A stretch of DNA of 64,000 nucleotides from Faucicola sp041855445 (GCA_041855445.1 JBHAEG010000016.1:1-64000), one strand, 5' to 3'; counted from the stretch's first letter, positions 19,101 to 27,976 are shown. A program made the numbers and translations. The notes: a model not told the origin generated them from the sequence alone.

Positions 19101-19951
19101 ATTATCCATTAGAAAAACTACTGCCTTATATCGACTGGACACCATTTTTTATTTCATGGGGTTTGGTTGGTAAATATCCAAAAATTTTTGATGATGAAGT
19201 CGTTGGACAAGAGGCAAAAGATTTATTTCATAATGCACAAACCATGATAGATAAATTTATCAAAAATAAATCTGTCATTGCCAAAGCAGTGATTAAACTA
19301 TCTCCTGCCCGCCGTATCGCCCCCGACACTGTCGCCGTATATGATGGCAACACACAAACCCATGCCTTTGAACATCTTCGCCAACAGTCTGACAAAGCAA
19401 GCGGAAAACCTAATTACAGTCTGGCAGATTTTATCGCACCTAATAAACAAGACTATTTAGGTGGATTTACTGTATCTATTTTTGGAGCAGAAGAGCTTGC
19501 CAATGACTATAAAGCCAAAGGCGATGATTATAATGCTATCATGGTACAAGCCGTATGTGACCGTTTTGCAGAAGCATTTGCTGAACATTTACATGAAGTT
19601 ATTCGCAAACAATTTTGGGGTTATCAAGCAAATGAAAATTTAACCAATGAAGAATTAATCAAAGAAAAATATGTTGGCATTCGCCCTGCCCCTGGTTATC
19701 CTGCCTGTCCAGAACATACAGAAAAAGGGAAATTATTTGATTGGTTAGACACAACCAACGCCATTGGTACTTATTTAACAGAAAGCTATGCAATGTGGCC
19801 GCCATCAAGCGTTTCAGGCTTTTATTATAGCCACCCAGAAAGTAGCTATTTTAATATCGGCAAAATTAGTCAAGACCAGTTAGAAGACTATGCTAAACGC
19901 AAAGGCTGGGATATTAAAACTGCAGAAAAATGGCTAGCCCCAAATTTATGA
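16181..19951 (+). CDS. metH: cobalamin-dependent methionine synthase
   Basis: A 1256-residue modular enzyme that transfers the methyl group of methyltetrahydrofolate to homocysteine via cobalamin. Domains, in order, are a homocysteine/zinc domain (ILDGAMGTEIQ at the start, zinc cysteines in GGCCGTTPEH), a pterin-binding domain (starting near NVGERTNVTGSKKF), a cobalamin domain with the base-off His in DVHDIGKNIV, and a C-terminal SAM-binding reactivation domain (with RPAPGYPACPEH). The ATG at 16181 is chosen over the TTG seven codons upstream; GGA lies 7 bases before it. There is an N-terminal extension of about 40 residues compared with E. coli MetH (1227). It is a single gene. I see no cobalamin riboswitch in the 140 bases upstream. 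Confidence 0.97.
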   Translation: MSATSHASPTTTHAPHDPANFHLTPPDNFPYKAQQATAKQRLTELLKQRILILDGAMGTEIQNYKLQEADYRGERFANISQEVKGNNDLLVLTQPQIIQNIHRSYLQAGADIIETNSFNGTQISMADYGMQSLVPEINRESARLAREVADEFSQNQPEKPRFVAGVLGPTSRTCSISPDVNDPAFRNVTFDELADNYREATLALIQGGVDIILIETVFDTLNAKAAIFAVTGVFADIGFELPIMISGTITDASGRTLSGQTAEAFYNSIRHAKPLSVGFNCALGADALKPHIQTLSDIADVFVSAHPNAGLPNEFGEYDETASETAGMLEGFAKSGILNIVGGCCGTTPEHIQAIKQVVDKFPPRVIPNIPPACRLSGLEAFNITKDSLFVNVGERTNVTGSKKFLRLIKEEKYSEALDVARNQVEGGAQIVDINMDEGMLDSKQAMIHFVNLIASEPDISRVPLMIDSSKWDILEEGLKRTQGKPVVNSISLKEGYDEFVEKARLCQRYGAAIIVMAFDEVGQADTEARKIEICKRSYDILVNEVGFPSEDIIFDPNIFAVATGIEEHNNYGVDFINATRWISENLPNAMVSGGVSNVSFSFRGNPIREAIHAVFLYHAIKAGMTMGIVNPAMLELYDDIPLEARNAIEDVILNRNQGESKQEATEHLMEIAESYHAGGKKKDGSQDLAWRNEPVEKRIEYALVKGITTFIDQDTEEARLKYPRPLDVIEGPLMDGMNVVGDLFGEGKMFLPQVVKSARVMKQAVAWLNPYIEAEKVEGESKGKVLMATVKGDVHDIGKNIVGVVLGCNGYEVIDLGVMVPCETILDTAIRENVDVIGLSGLITPSLDEMVYVAKQMQERGMTLPLMIGGATTSKAHTAVKIEPQYQNDAVIYVTDASRSVGVVTTLLSKEKRQAFIDETRAEYAQVRERLANRKPKAPKLNYQEAIEHGFQYDWENYQPPIPKQLGQTIFDDYPLEKLLPYIDWTPFFISWGLVGKYPKIFDDEVVGQEAKDLFHNAQTMIDKFIKNKSVIAKAVIKLSPARRIAPDTVAVYDGNTQTHAFEHLRQQSDKASGKPNYSLADFIAPNKQDYLGGFTVSIFGAEELANDYKAKGDDYNAIMVQAVCDRFAEAFAEHLHEVIRKQFWGYQANENLTNEELIKEKYVGIRPAPGYPACPEHTEKGKLFDWLDTTNAIGTYLTESYAMWPPSSVSGFYYSHPESSYFNIGKISQDQLEDYAKRKGWDIKTAEKWLAPNL

Positions 19952-19981
19952 TAACTTTGTAAATATATCGAACCAATAGTT

Positions 19982-20023
19982 ATTGAACCAATAATTAATA
20001 TCATATTAATATATTGGTTCAAT
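19982..20023. terminator. long hairpin between metH and proA
   Basis: ATTGAACCAATA at 19982-19993 pairs with TATTGGTTCAAT at 20012-20023, and the inner AT-rich bases extend the stem. It lies between convergent genes. It lacks a clear T run on either side, so it may act as an mRNA 3'-end stabiliser more than as a classic terminator. Confidence 0.55.
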
Positions 20024-20034
20024 AGAACAATCAG

Positions 20035-21327
20035 CTAACCTCTAATTTCCCCATGCCCAAACACAATCCATTTTTGTGAGGTTAATCCCTCCAAACCAAC
20101 AGGACCTCTGGCATGGATTTTATCAGTAGAAATGCCAATTTCCGCACCTAAACCATATTCAAACCCATCAGCAAAACGTGTTGAAGCATTGACCATCACA
20201 CTAGAAGAATTTACCGCTCGCATAAACTGTAAAGCTTTACTATAATTTTCAGTAATAATCGCATCTGTATGCTGTGAGCCATGATAATTAATATGACGAA
20301 TTGCCTCATCAATATTTTCAACGATTTTCACTGCTAAAATTGGTGCAAGATATTCTGTATCCCAATCTGTCTCATTCGCTAAGGATAAATGTGATTGTAA
20401 CTGTGAAATATTTTCTAAAATAGCCATCGATTGTGGGCAAACCCGTAATTGCATTGCGTTATCCGCTTGTACAATTGCAAGAGCTATTTTGGGTAAAGCT
20501 TCATTAGCAATTTGGCTATCTATTAATAACGTTTCCATCGTATTACAAGTGCCATAACGACTGGTTTTAGCATTGACACATACTTTTTCTGCCATGGATA
20601 AATCTGCATCTTTATCAACAAATATATGACAGTTACCATCTAAATGTTTAATGACAGGCACACGGGCTTCTCGACTAATTCTTTCAATTAACCCTTTACC
20701 ACCACGAGGAATAATGACATCAACATAATCAGTCATCGTAATTAATTGACCAACCGCTTGACGGTCTGTCGTTTCAATCACTTGTACTGCCTCTGCTGGC
20801 AAACCTGCCTCAACCAAACCAATTTTCACACATTTTGCTAATGCTTGATTAGAATAAAACGCTTCAGAACCACCTCGCAAAATAATCGCATTGCCTGACT
20901 TTAATGCCAATGAACCCGCTTCAATAGTAACATTAGGACGAGATTCATAAATCATACCAACCACCCCCAACGGCACTCGCATTTTACCAAGCTGAATACC
21001 TGACGGACGAAACGTCATATCTGTCACCTCACCCACAGGGTCAGGCAACGCAATCACATCTTGCAACCCTTGCAACATACCATCAAATCTAGCGTCAGTG
21101 AGTGCCAAACGGTCAAGCAACGAAGGCTCAAGATTTTTGGCTTGCCCATTATGCAAATCTTTTGCATTAGCCTCTAAAATTTCAGCTTTTGCTGATAATA
21201 ATGCTTGATAAATAGCCAACAGAGCTTGGTTTTTTTGTTGAGCTGTTGCAGACGCTAACTTTTCTGAAGCTAAACGGGCTTGCTTACCGATTTTTTGCAT
21301 ATAATCATATGTTGATAATTCAATCAT
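20035..21327 (-). CDS. proA: gamma-glutamyl phosphate reductase
   Basis: A 430-residue NADPH-dependent enzyme of proline synthesis that reduces glutamyl-5-phosphate to glutamate-5-semialdehyde. The aldehyde dehydrogenase-like fold is evident from LGVVGMIYESRPNVT, the NAIILRGGSEA nucleotide-binding region, and the catalytic cysteine in SRYGTCNTMETLL. The start at 21327 (MIELSTYDY) is preferred because AAAGGA precedes it; an ATG 10 codons further upstream has no such site. proB is not adjacent in this window. Confidence 0.95.
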   Translation of the reverse strand: MIELSTYDYMQKIGKQARLASEKLASATAQQKNQALLAIYQALLSAKAEILEANAKDLHNGQAKNLEPSLLDRLALTDARFDGMLQGLQDVIALPDPVGEVTDMTFRPSGIQLGKMRVPLGVVGMIYESRPNVTIEAGSLALKSGNAIILRGGSEAFYSNQALAKCVKIGLVEAGLPAEAVQVIETTDRQAVGQLITMTDYVDVIIPRGGKGLIERISREARVPVIKHLDGNCHIFVDKDADLSMAEKVCVNAKTSRYGTCNTMETLLIDSQIANEALPKIALAIVQADNAMQLRVCPQSMAILENISQLQSHLSLANETDWDTEYLAPILAVKIVENIDEAIRHINYHGSQHTDAIITENYSKALQFMRAVNSSSVMVNASTRFADGFEYGLGAEIGISTDKIHARGPVGLEGLTSQKWIVFGHGEIRG

Positions 21328-21370
21328 TTGCGTTCCTTTGTCATCGTTTCTCATCACATATTCGTTTTAA

Positions 21371-21917
21371 GACATTAACCGTCTTTGGCGTACTACATAA
21401 CCATTAGCCACCTTAACAATTTTAACTGCTTACAAATTGTCATGGTTGATTTTGTTGATTAATTTACCCAAACTAATTGAAATTTGTTTGGTTTTATCAA
21501 ATGGGCTAAACATTAAAATGCCTCTCGCAAAATCTTTTTTTACTAACTGCTTGTTTAGTAAAGATAATGTATGCACGCCCTTTTTGTTTATCTAAGTATT
21601 TGGGAATATTAGGTTTAATACTTTTATCAGTTTTAAAGCGTTTTATCAAGTCCCAAAAGGATTAAAAATTCTTAGACAACTTGACAAATAATTTGTTGGC
21701 TGACCTTTCTTGGTATGACACAATAATTAGCTTACTTAGTTTGGGTAAATTCATTAATTAAAGAAAATTTATTTAGGGTTTTGTTTTCTTTAAAGAAAGT
21801 TTGGCGATAAGCATAAAGAGCAGAATTTTTTAAGTTTCTGCACAAAAACGCATAATCATCTATCACGCCAAACAGCAAATTTTGTTGTTTGATGAATATG
21901 CTAGCTGTTAAGTACAT
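21371..21917 (-). pseudogene. decayed tnpB of an IS607/IS605-type element
   Basis: Translation of the minus strand from 21917 gives a TnpB-like N-terminus (CRNLKNSALYAYRQTFFKEN), then a stop at 21732. The family pattern continues after it (IPRKVSQQIICQVV), and in shifted frames further on (IKPNIPKYLDK, AYIIFTKQAVSKK, then a stretch ending VKIVKVANGYVV). At least three stops and two frame changes are present, and the RuvC-like catalytic half is missing, so it cannot encode an active nuclease. No terminal repeats were identified. The recombinase relic at 13.3 kb may come from a related element. Confidence 0.78.
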
Positions 21918-22223
21918 GATGCTGTCTCTAGTTTTTTTATGTTCTGACCTTACCTACTTGTTAGCCAATTCCAAATCATACAATATTACACCTTTTTAAG
22001 TTTGGCATATTCAGATATTTTGCACCTCATAAGTATAGTATATTTTCTTTAAAAACGCCATATTATACTAAAAATTATAATATTAATAGCAATATCAAAA
22101 TTTTACGATGATTTGCAAAAAATGTAAAACCTCGCTGGATAAAACATTTGCCTTTTATACCTATTTTAAGCGAAAATATCATATTTGAATGAAAATCCCT
22201 GCTAACCAATTGCTGGATAACGT
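21918..22223. other. AT-rich gap upstream of the amino-acid transporter operon
   Basis: No coding frame is supported here. The stretch lies between the 5' end of the tnpB relic and the first transporter gene and probably contains the operon promoter; several TATAAT-like hexamers occur at 22030-22090, but none has a convincing partner at -35. Confidence 0.4.
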
Positions 22224-23024
22224 ATGATGTCAGAAACTACCGCCTCAACCATGCGACCTATTGCATTAAAACTTGAAAATATTCACAAAAACTACGGTAG
22301 CCTCGAAGTTTTAAAAGGGGTATCGCTCACCGCCTACGATGGTGACGTTATCTCAATTTTAGGGTCAAGTGGCTCTGGAAAGTCTACATTATTACGTTGT
22401 ATTAACTTATTAGAAAACCCATCACAAGGGCAAATTTTTTTAGGCGATAAAGAATTATTATTAAAACCAAGTAAAACAGGTGACTTGGTCGCAAAAAATC
22501 AAAAACAGCTAGAAAATTTCCGTTCCAAAATGGGATTTGTCTTTCAAAGCTTTAACTTATGGCCACATAAAACCATTTTACAAAATATCATTGAAGGTCC
22601 AACCCAAGTATTAAAAATTAGTAAAGACCAAGCCATTCAAGAAGCAGAAACTTTACTAAAAAAAGTAGGGCTATTGGATAAAAAAGATGCCTATCCTGAA
22701 AATCTATCAGGCGGACAACGCCAACGTATCGCCATTGCTCGTGCCTTAGCCATGAAACCACAAGTGCTATTATTTGATGAGCCTACTTCCGCCCTTGACC
22801 CTGAATTGGTTAATGAAGTATTGGCGGTCATGAAATCTTTGGCAGAAGAAGGCAGAACAATGTTAATCGTGACCCATGAAATGCGATTTGCCCGAGATGT
22901 TTCCAGCCAAGTAGTATTTTTACATCAAGGGAAAATTGAAGAAATTGGAACACCCGAGCAAGTTTTTGATAATCCAAAATCGCAACGAGTCAAAGATTTT
23001 ATGGCAAGTCATCAGCCAAGATAG
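22224..23024 (+). CDS. polar amino-acid ABC transporter ATP-binding protein (HisP/ArtP type)
   Basis: A 266-residue ABC ATPase that powers uptake across the inner membrane. Visible motifs are Walker A GSSGSGKST, the Q-loop VFQSFNLWPH, the signature LSGGQRQR, Walker B VLLFDEPTSALD, and the switch His in VTHEMRFA. FQSFNLWPH is typical of the polar amino-acid uptake (PAAT) subfamily (HisP, ArtP, GlnQ). It is the first gene of a cluster that continues with three binding lipoproteins and two permeases, so all parts of one importer are present. Basic or polar amino acids are likely substrates; the exact one cannot be read. Confidence 0.92.
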   Translation: MMSETTASTMRPIALKLENIHKNYGSLEVLKGVSLTAYDGDVISILGSSGSGKSTLLRCINLLENPSQGQIFLGDKELLLKPSKTGDLVAKNQKQLENFRSKMGFVFQSFNLWPHKTILQNIIEGPTQVLKISKDQAIQEAETLLKKVGLLDKKDAYPENLSGGQRQRIAIARALAMKPQVLLFDEPTSALDPELVNEVLAVMKSLAEEGRTMLIVTHEMRFARDVSSQVVFLHQGKIEEIGTPEQVFDNPKSQRVKDFMASHQPR

Positions 23025-23186
23025 TGGGATTTTTTTGATTAAATCTTGCATTTTTGTTAAATTGTGTTAATTTGGCTATATTTATCATAATATTAAGCAA
23101 TTATCAATTATCATTTACCAGTGTCACAAATGATTTTTAAAATATTGCATCAATTAGCTAAACGTATCTTTTAGAGGAATATAGAG

Positions 23187-23996
23187 ATGATGTTAAATTT
23201 TTCACGCTTAAATTCTAAAATGACCATGGCAATGGTATGTACCTTGACTATCGGTTTAACTGCCTGTAGTAAACCTGCCGAAAAAGCTCCCGAAGCCAAT
23301 GCAAACAACGCTTCCGCCCAAAATGTTGAAGGTCAAAAAATCAAAATTGCAACTGAAGGTGGTTACGCTCCATTTAATTATAAAAATGCTGATGGCAGTT
23401 TAGGCGGATTTGATGTTGATGTTGCAAAAGCAGTATGTGCGGAAATGAAAGCTGACTGTGAAATCGTTGCCCAAGATTGGGACGGCATTATTCCTGGATT
23501 AATTGCCAAAAAATATGATGTAATTGTGGCGGGAATGTCAGTGACACCAGAACGTCAAGGGCAAGTTGATTTTACCAATCCTTACTTTAAAAATACTTTA
23601 GTCTGGTTAGTACCAAAAACAGGGAAATTTAACTTACAAGACATTAAAGGCGTAAAGCTTGGTGGACAACGCTCGACCACACCAGGTGCATATTTACAAG
23701 AAAAATATAGTAATGGTAATGAAGTTAAATTATATGATACTTATGATAATGCCTATCTTGACCTAAAAGCAGGACGAGTCGATGCCGTATTATCAGAAAA
23801 AGTTACTGCTAAAGAATGGCTAAAACAAAATAATGATAAATTTGGGATTGTTGGCGATGAAATTGATAATAATGATAATATTGCCATGGCAGTCAGAAAA
23901 GATGATGCCCTAAAAGAAAGTTTAAATAAAGCGTTAGAAGCCGTTCAAAAAAGTGGAAAATTATCTGCTTTAGAAAAACAACATTTTGGCGAATAA
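23187..23996 (+). CDS. amino-acid-binding lipoprotein, paralog 1 of 3
   Basis: A 269-residue periplasmic binding protein tethered by lipid at the lipobox LTAC. It has a low-complexity Ala/Asn/Glu linker and then the SBP family 3 fold: KIATEGGYAPFNYKN, GGFDVDVAKAV, DWDGIIPGL, AGMSVTPERQGQVDFT. The layout matches lysine/arginine/ornithine- and histidine-binding proteins (ArgT/HisJ/ArtJ). It has a strong ribosome site (AGAGGAA). It is first of three tandem paralogs; 1 and 3 resemble each other more than either resembles 2 in the MSVTPERQGQVDFT region. Confidence 0.9.
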   Translation: MMLNFSRLNSKMTMAMVCTLTIGLTACSKPAEKAPEANANNASAQNVEGQKIKIATEGGYAPFNYKNADGSLGGFDVDVAKAVCAEMKADCEIVAQDWDGIIPGLIAKKYDVIVAGMSVTPERQGQVDFTNPYFKNTLVWLVPKTGKFNLQDIKGVKLGGQRSTTPGAYLQEKYSNGNEVKLYDTYDNAYLDLKAGRVDAVLSEKVTAKEWLKQNNDKFGIVGDEIDNNDNIAMAVRKDDALKESLNKALEAVQKSGKLSALEKQHFGE

Positions 23997-24016
23997 TTTA
24001 AAGGTAAATTGGGGTT

Positions 24017-24832
24017 ATGATGATGAAAAAACGTTATTTATCCATATTAAGCTGTAGCACAATGATTGCGATGTTAGGCTTAACAGGCTGTCAAAAACCA
24101 GCTGAACAAAAAGCTAGTACTGAACCTGCCTCCCAAGAAACTAACAACAATAAAACAGACGCAACTAAAATCAAAATTGCAACTGAGTCAAGTTTTGTTC
24201 CATTTAGCTACAAAGATGCCAATGGCAAGTTAATTGGTTTTGAAATTGATTTAGCCAATGCGTTATGTAGTGAAGTTAAAATCGAATGTGAAATCATTTC
24301 GCAAGACTGGGACGGCCTAATTCCAGGATTACAAGCAAAAAAATATGATGCCATTATGGCGGGTATGTCTGATACAGAAGAACGCCGTAAAGTTGTCACA
24401 TTTAGTGAACCTTACTTTTTTAATAATTTAGTGATTGTTGGTAAAAAAGGGGTAGACAAGGGAGCGGACGATTTAGCAGGCAAAAATGTTGCAGCCCAAC
24501 GCTCAACAGTCGCTTCTGAATATTTGGCAAAACATTTCCCAAAAGCTACAGCAAAACTGTATGATAGCCAAGATAATGCCTACCTTGACCTTGAGGCAGG
24601 ACGTGCCGATTTAATGATTTCTGATACTGCTCCAATTTTGTCATGGTTAAAAACCGAAAAAGGGCAAGGATTTGAAGTTAAAGGACAACCAATCGAAATT
24701 GATGATAAAATGGCTATTGCATTTCGTCAAAATGACCCATTGGTTGAAAAATTTAATACGGCTTTAAAAACTCTAAAAGCCAATGGCACTTATGACACCA
24801 TTAACCAAAAATATTTTGCTAATATTCAATAA
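24017..24832 (+). CDS. amino-acid-binding lipoprotein, paralog 2 of 3
   Basis: A 271-residue SBP family 3 lipoprotein (lipobox LTGC), 20 bases after paralog 1. It shares IKIATESSFVPFSYKD, GFEIDLANALC and DWDGLIPGL, but its ligand-pocket motif is altered: AGMSDTEERRKVVTFSEP in place of AGMSVTPERQGQVDFTNP. The change from SVTPERQGQ to SDTEERRKV lies near the residues that contact the ligand carboxylate in this family, which suggests a different ligand preference. It presumably delivers to the permease pair encoded downstream. Confidence 0.9.
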   Translation: MMMKKRYLSILSCSTMIAMLGLTGCQKPAEQKASTEPASQETNNNKTDATKIKIATESSFVPFSYKDANGKLIGFEIDLANALCSEVKIECEIISQDWDGLIPGLQAKKYDAIMAGMSDTEERRKVVTFSEPYFFNNLVIVGKKGVDKGADDLAGKNVAAQRSTVASEYLAKHFPKATAKLYDSQDNAYLDLEAGRADLMISDTAPILSWLKTEKGQGFEVKGQPIEIDDKMAIAFRQNDPLVEKFNTALKTLKANGTYDTINQKYFANIQ

Positions 24833-24846
24833 TTACATATAGCAAC

Positions 24847-24875
24847 GAGATTATTAACGATTTCTTAATAATCTC
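24847..24875 (+). repeat. intercistronic hairpin between paralogs 2 and 3
   Basis: GAGATTATTAA at 24847-24857 pairs perfectly with TTAATAATCTC at 24865-24875. There is no T run after it, so it is more likely an mRNA-stabilising or attenuating element than a full terminator. Confidence 0.5.
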
Positions 24876-24908
24876 TTAAATTAACCATAGTATGATAGGG
24901 ATAACGCT

Positions 24909-25751
24909 ATGAATACCACCATCAAATTTGCGAGTGCTTTTACTATGATGGCAGTTTTATTAACAGGCTGTCAAAAACCTGCTGAAAATTCAGCAACTCA
25001 GGCTTCTGGTAACTCAGAGTCTGCAAGTCAAACGTTACGCATTGCAACGGAAGGGGCGTATAAACCGTTTAATTATACGAACCCAGATGGCACAGCAGGT
25101 GGTTTTGATGTAGATATTGCCAATGCGTTATGTGCTGATATGAAAGTAAAATGTGAAATCATGAAGCAAGATTGGGACGGCATTATCCCTGCATTAAATA
25201 GTAAAAAATATGATGTCATTGTGTCAGCAATGTCAGTCACGCCAGAACGTCAAGGACAGGTTGATTTTACTGAACCTTATTTTACAAATTCACTGGTGTT
25301 TTTAGCCAAAAAAGATAGCACATTTAATCCTGATGATGCTGGACAAATTGAAAAAACTAGTATCGCCGCTCAACGTTCAACGATTTCATCACAATGGCTA
25401 GAACAAACTTATCCAAAAGCTCAGGCAAAACTATATGACACATTAGATAATGCGTTTATTGATTTATCAGCTGGACGAGCGGGGGCTATGGTTTCGGATA
25501 AAGCACCTGCCTACGCATGGCTAAAATCTGATGCTGGCAAAGGTTTTGAAGTCAAAGGCAAAGAGATTGATATTAATGATAAGTTAGCAATTGCTGTGCG
25601 TAAGGGCGACCCTTTATTAGCTAAAGTAAATACTGCTTTAGCGAATATTAAAGCAAATGGTACTTATGAAAAAATTGTACAACAACATTTTGGTATTGAC
25701 AATGATGCGTCAAAAGCAACGACTGCCGAAGCCCCAAAACCTCAGTCATAA
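24909..25751 (+). CDS. amino-acid-binding lipoprotein, paralog 3 of 3
   Basis: A 280-residue SBP family 3 lipoprotein (lipobox LTGC). Core motifs are LRIATEGAYKPFNYTN, GGFDVDIANALC, DWDGIIPALNSKKYDV and MSVTPERQGQVDFTEP. It carries an extra C-terminal tail of about 18 residues rich in Ala, Lys and Pro that the other two lack. A hairpin separates it from paralog 2, so its transcript level may differ. It lies 124 bases before the permease genes. Confidence 0.9.
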   Translation: MNTTIKFASAFTMMAVLLTGCQKPAENSATQASGNSESASQTLRIATEGAYKPFNYTNPDGTAGGFDVDIANALCADMKVKCEIMKQDWDGIIPALNSKKYDVIVSAMSVTPERQGQVDFTEPYFTNSLVFLAKKDSTFNPDDAGQIEKTSIAAQRSTISSQWLEQTYPKAQAKLYDTLDNAFIDLSAGRAGAMVSDKAPAYAWLKSDAGKGFEVKGKEIDINDKLAIAVRKGDPLLAKVNTALANIKANGTYEKIVQQHFGIDNDASKATTAEAPKPQS

Positions 25752-25875
25752 TTAAATATTTGAGTTTAAAAGTAATTTTTAGGTAATAGGGTAATGAAGT
25801 AGCGACTAGAAATGGTGAAATTTTAATGATATATTTCATCATTTCTAAACGATATATAACAGGAACAATGACAAC

Positions 25876-26607
25876 GTGTTAGATTTACAAGGTTTCGGCG
25901 GTTTGTTGCTCAGTGGTACGATAGTTACCATTAAGCTTGCATTAGTTAGTTTAGTCATAGGTTTGATGCTGGGCTTATTAGGAGCAACCGCCAAACTGTC
26001 AAAATTTAAGGCGTTACGCACCATTGCAACAACGTATACGACAGTTATTCGTGGTATTCCTGAGTTATTATTGGTGCTATTTTTATACTTTGGTGGTTCA
26101 ATATTATTAGCAGGCATTTTGTCACAGTTTGGCTATCATGAATATGTTGATATTAGTCCATTCTGGGCAGGGGTTGCTACGTTATCAATTGCGTTTGGAG
26201 CATATGCAACTGAAACCTTTCGTATGGCTTTTCAGGAAATCCCAAAAGGTCAAATCGAAGCAGGTCAAGCCATTGGCATGAAAAAAGGACAAATTTTTTG
26301 GCGAATTACCTTACCACAGGTTTGGAAAGTTGCTTTACCAGGATTGGGCAATTTATTTTTAGTATTATTAAAAGATACGGCATTGGTGTCAGTGGTTGGG
26401 TTAGAAGACATTATGCGTCATGCCTACACAGCAGCCACCTCAACTCAAAAACCATTTACTTTTTATATGGCAGCTGCATTGATTTATTTGATGATGACTG
26501 TCATTGTCACAGGCGTGATTATGTGGCTAGAATGGCTAAATAATCCTGCAGAACGTTATGCAAAACGTTTACGAGCTAATCCATTAGCAAAACTAGGTAA
26601 CAAGTAG
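25876..26607 (+). CDS. amino-acid ABC transporter permease (HisQ type), GTG start
   Basis: A 243-residue inner-membrane protein starting at GTG 25876, with AGGAAC upstream. It has about five transmembrane segments and the PAAT permease signature: YTTVIRGIPELLLVLFLYFG near the N-terminus and the EAA loop GQAIGMKKGQIFWRITLPQ that contacts the ATPase. The RGIPELL motif is typical of HisQ/ArtQ. It pairs with the HisM-like permease eight bases downstream to form the channel. Confidence 0.92.
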   Translation: MLDLQGFGGLLLSGTIVTIKLALVSLVIGLMLGLLGATAKLSKFKALRTIATTYTTVIRGIPELLLVLFLYFGGSILLAGILSQFGYHEYVDISPFWAGVATLSIAFGAYATETFRMAFQEIPKGQIEAGQAIGMKKGQIFWRITLPQVWKVALPGLGNLFLVLLKDTALVSVVGLEDIMRHAYTAATSTQKPFTFYMAAALIYLMMTVIVTGVIMWLEWLNNPAERYAKRLRANPLAKLGNK

Positions 26608-26615
26608 GTGGTCAT

Positions 26616-27338
26616 ATGAATTGGAATTGGCAAGTTATTTTTGATAGTATTCCCGCCTTACTAAAAGCTTCGATTATCACCATTGAGTTGGTGGCATTAT
26701 CTGGCGTGCTTGGTTTATTGTTAGCAATACCAATGGCGTTGGCTCGTTTATCAAAACATTGGTGGGTTCAGGCTATTCCTTTTGCCTATATTTTCTTTTT
26801 TCGTGGCACACCATTATTAGTACAAATTTTCTTGATTTATTACGGATTGGCTCAATTTCCGTTGATTAATAATCCTGATAGCTGGTTATGGAATAATGTA
26901 CTTTCGCAAGCGTATTGGTGTGCAATTATTGCATTTACCTTAAATACCGCCGCTTATATCGCCGAAATTATCCGAGGGGCAATTAAATCCATTCCTAAAG
27001 GCGAGCTTGAAGCGGCTGATGCCATTGGTATGTCATATTTACAAAAATTACGCCGAATTATTTTACCCCGAGCATTTGGCATTATGTTGCCTGCATATGG
27101 TAACGAAGTGATTTTCATGTTAAAAGGCAGTGCCTTAGCATCAACAATTACATTAATGGATATCACAGGGCAGGCTAGAACCTTGATTGCAAAAACCTAC
27201 GCCAATTTAGAGCTATTTTTTGCAGCAGGTGTATTATACTTAATGTTATCATGGATTTTTATCGCATTTTTTAGATTTGTTGAAAAGCGTATCAATAAAC
27301 ATTTAACATATCAACCAATGAGCAAAACCAACGTTTAA
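26616..27338 (+). CDS. amino-acid ABC transporter permease (HisM type)
   Basis: A 240-residue inner-membrane protein with about five transmembrane segments. It has the RGTPLLVQIFLIYYGL motif and the EAA loop ADAIGMSYLQKLRRIILPRA, both typical of HisM/ArtM. It is the last transporter gene. The FAH-family gene begins 11 bases after its stop and may be carried on the same transcript. Confidence 0.92.
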   Translation: MNWNWQVIFDSIPALLKASIITIELVALSGVLGLLLAIPMALARLSKHWWVQAIPFAYIFFFRGTPLLVQIFLIYYGLAQFPLINNPDSWLWNNVLSQAYWCAIIAFTLNTAAYIAEIIRGAIKSIPKGELEAADAIGMSYLQKLRRIILPRAFGIMLPAYGNEVIFMLKGSALASTITLMDITGQARTLIAKTYANLELFFAAGVLYLMLSWIFIAFFRFVEKRINKHLTYQPMSKTNV

Positions 27339-27349
27339 AAGGATAGACG

Positions 27350-27976
27350 ATGAATAATATTGGTAAAGTTGTTTGTATTGGGCGAAACTATGCCGAACAT
27401 GCCAAAGAATTGGGAAATGCTGTACCAACTCGTCCAATTTTATTTATCAAACCTAGCTCGTGCCTGCGTCATGTCAATGATAATATTAGCTTTCCAGATG
27501 GTTTAGGCGATTGTCATTATGAATGTGAATTAACAATTCAAATTAATAAAAATTTAAAAGATGCTAGCTTAGATGAAGTAAAAAATGCTATCGGTGCGGT
27601 GACACTTGGACTAGATTTGACCTTGCGAGATTTACAACAACAACTAAAACAACAAGGTCACCCTTGGGAGCGAGCAAAAAGTTTTGATGGGGCAGGTGTA
27701 CTTGCTGACTGGATAAATGTCACTGATGAAAAATTTGGTGATTTTACAAACATTCATTATCAACTATATATCAATGATGAATTACGGCAAAATGGCAATA
27801 CAGCAATGATGTTATTTCCAATTTATCCGCTGTTAGTAGAAATAAGCCATGTATTTAGTCTGCAGGCTGGTGATGTGATTATGACAGGCACACCTGCAGG
27901 CGTGGGTAAACTCAATCATGGCGATAAACTTATCATGAAACTTGGCAATCATACTTGGCAAACGACTGTATTATAA
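27350..27976 (+). CDS. fumarylacetoacetate hydrolase family protein (YcgM/FAHD1-like)
   Basis: A 208-residue cytoplasmic enzyme of the FAH superfamily. VCIGRNYAEHAKELG is the family N-terminus. The metal-binding acidic residues appear in HYECELTIQI and LGLDLTLRD, and GDVIMTGTPAGVG is the C-terminal signature. The close relatives YcgM and FAHD1 act as acylpyruvate hydrolases or oxaloacetate decarboxylases; the substrate here is uncertain. It follows the transporter permeases closely, so co-transcription is likely, though a functional link is not evident. Confidence 0.88.
   Translation: MNNIGKVVCIGRNYAEHAKELGNAVPTRPILFIKPSSCLRHVNDNISFPDGLGDCHYECELTIQINKNLKDASLDEVKNAIGAVTLGLDLTLRDLQQQLKQQGHPWERAKSFDGAGVLADWINVTDEKFGDFTNIHYQLYINDELRQNGNTAMMLFPIYPLLVEISHVFSLQAGDVIMTGTPAGVGKLNHGDKLIMKLGNHTWQTTVL

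Noticed and set aside
25648..26117. Minus-strand open frames over the third binding protein end and the first permease start
   Set aside because: They run antisense to clear genes and lack ribosome sites and family features.
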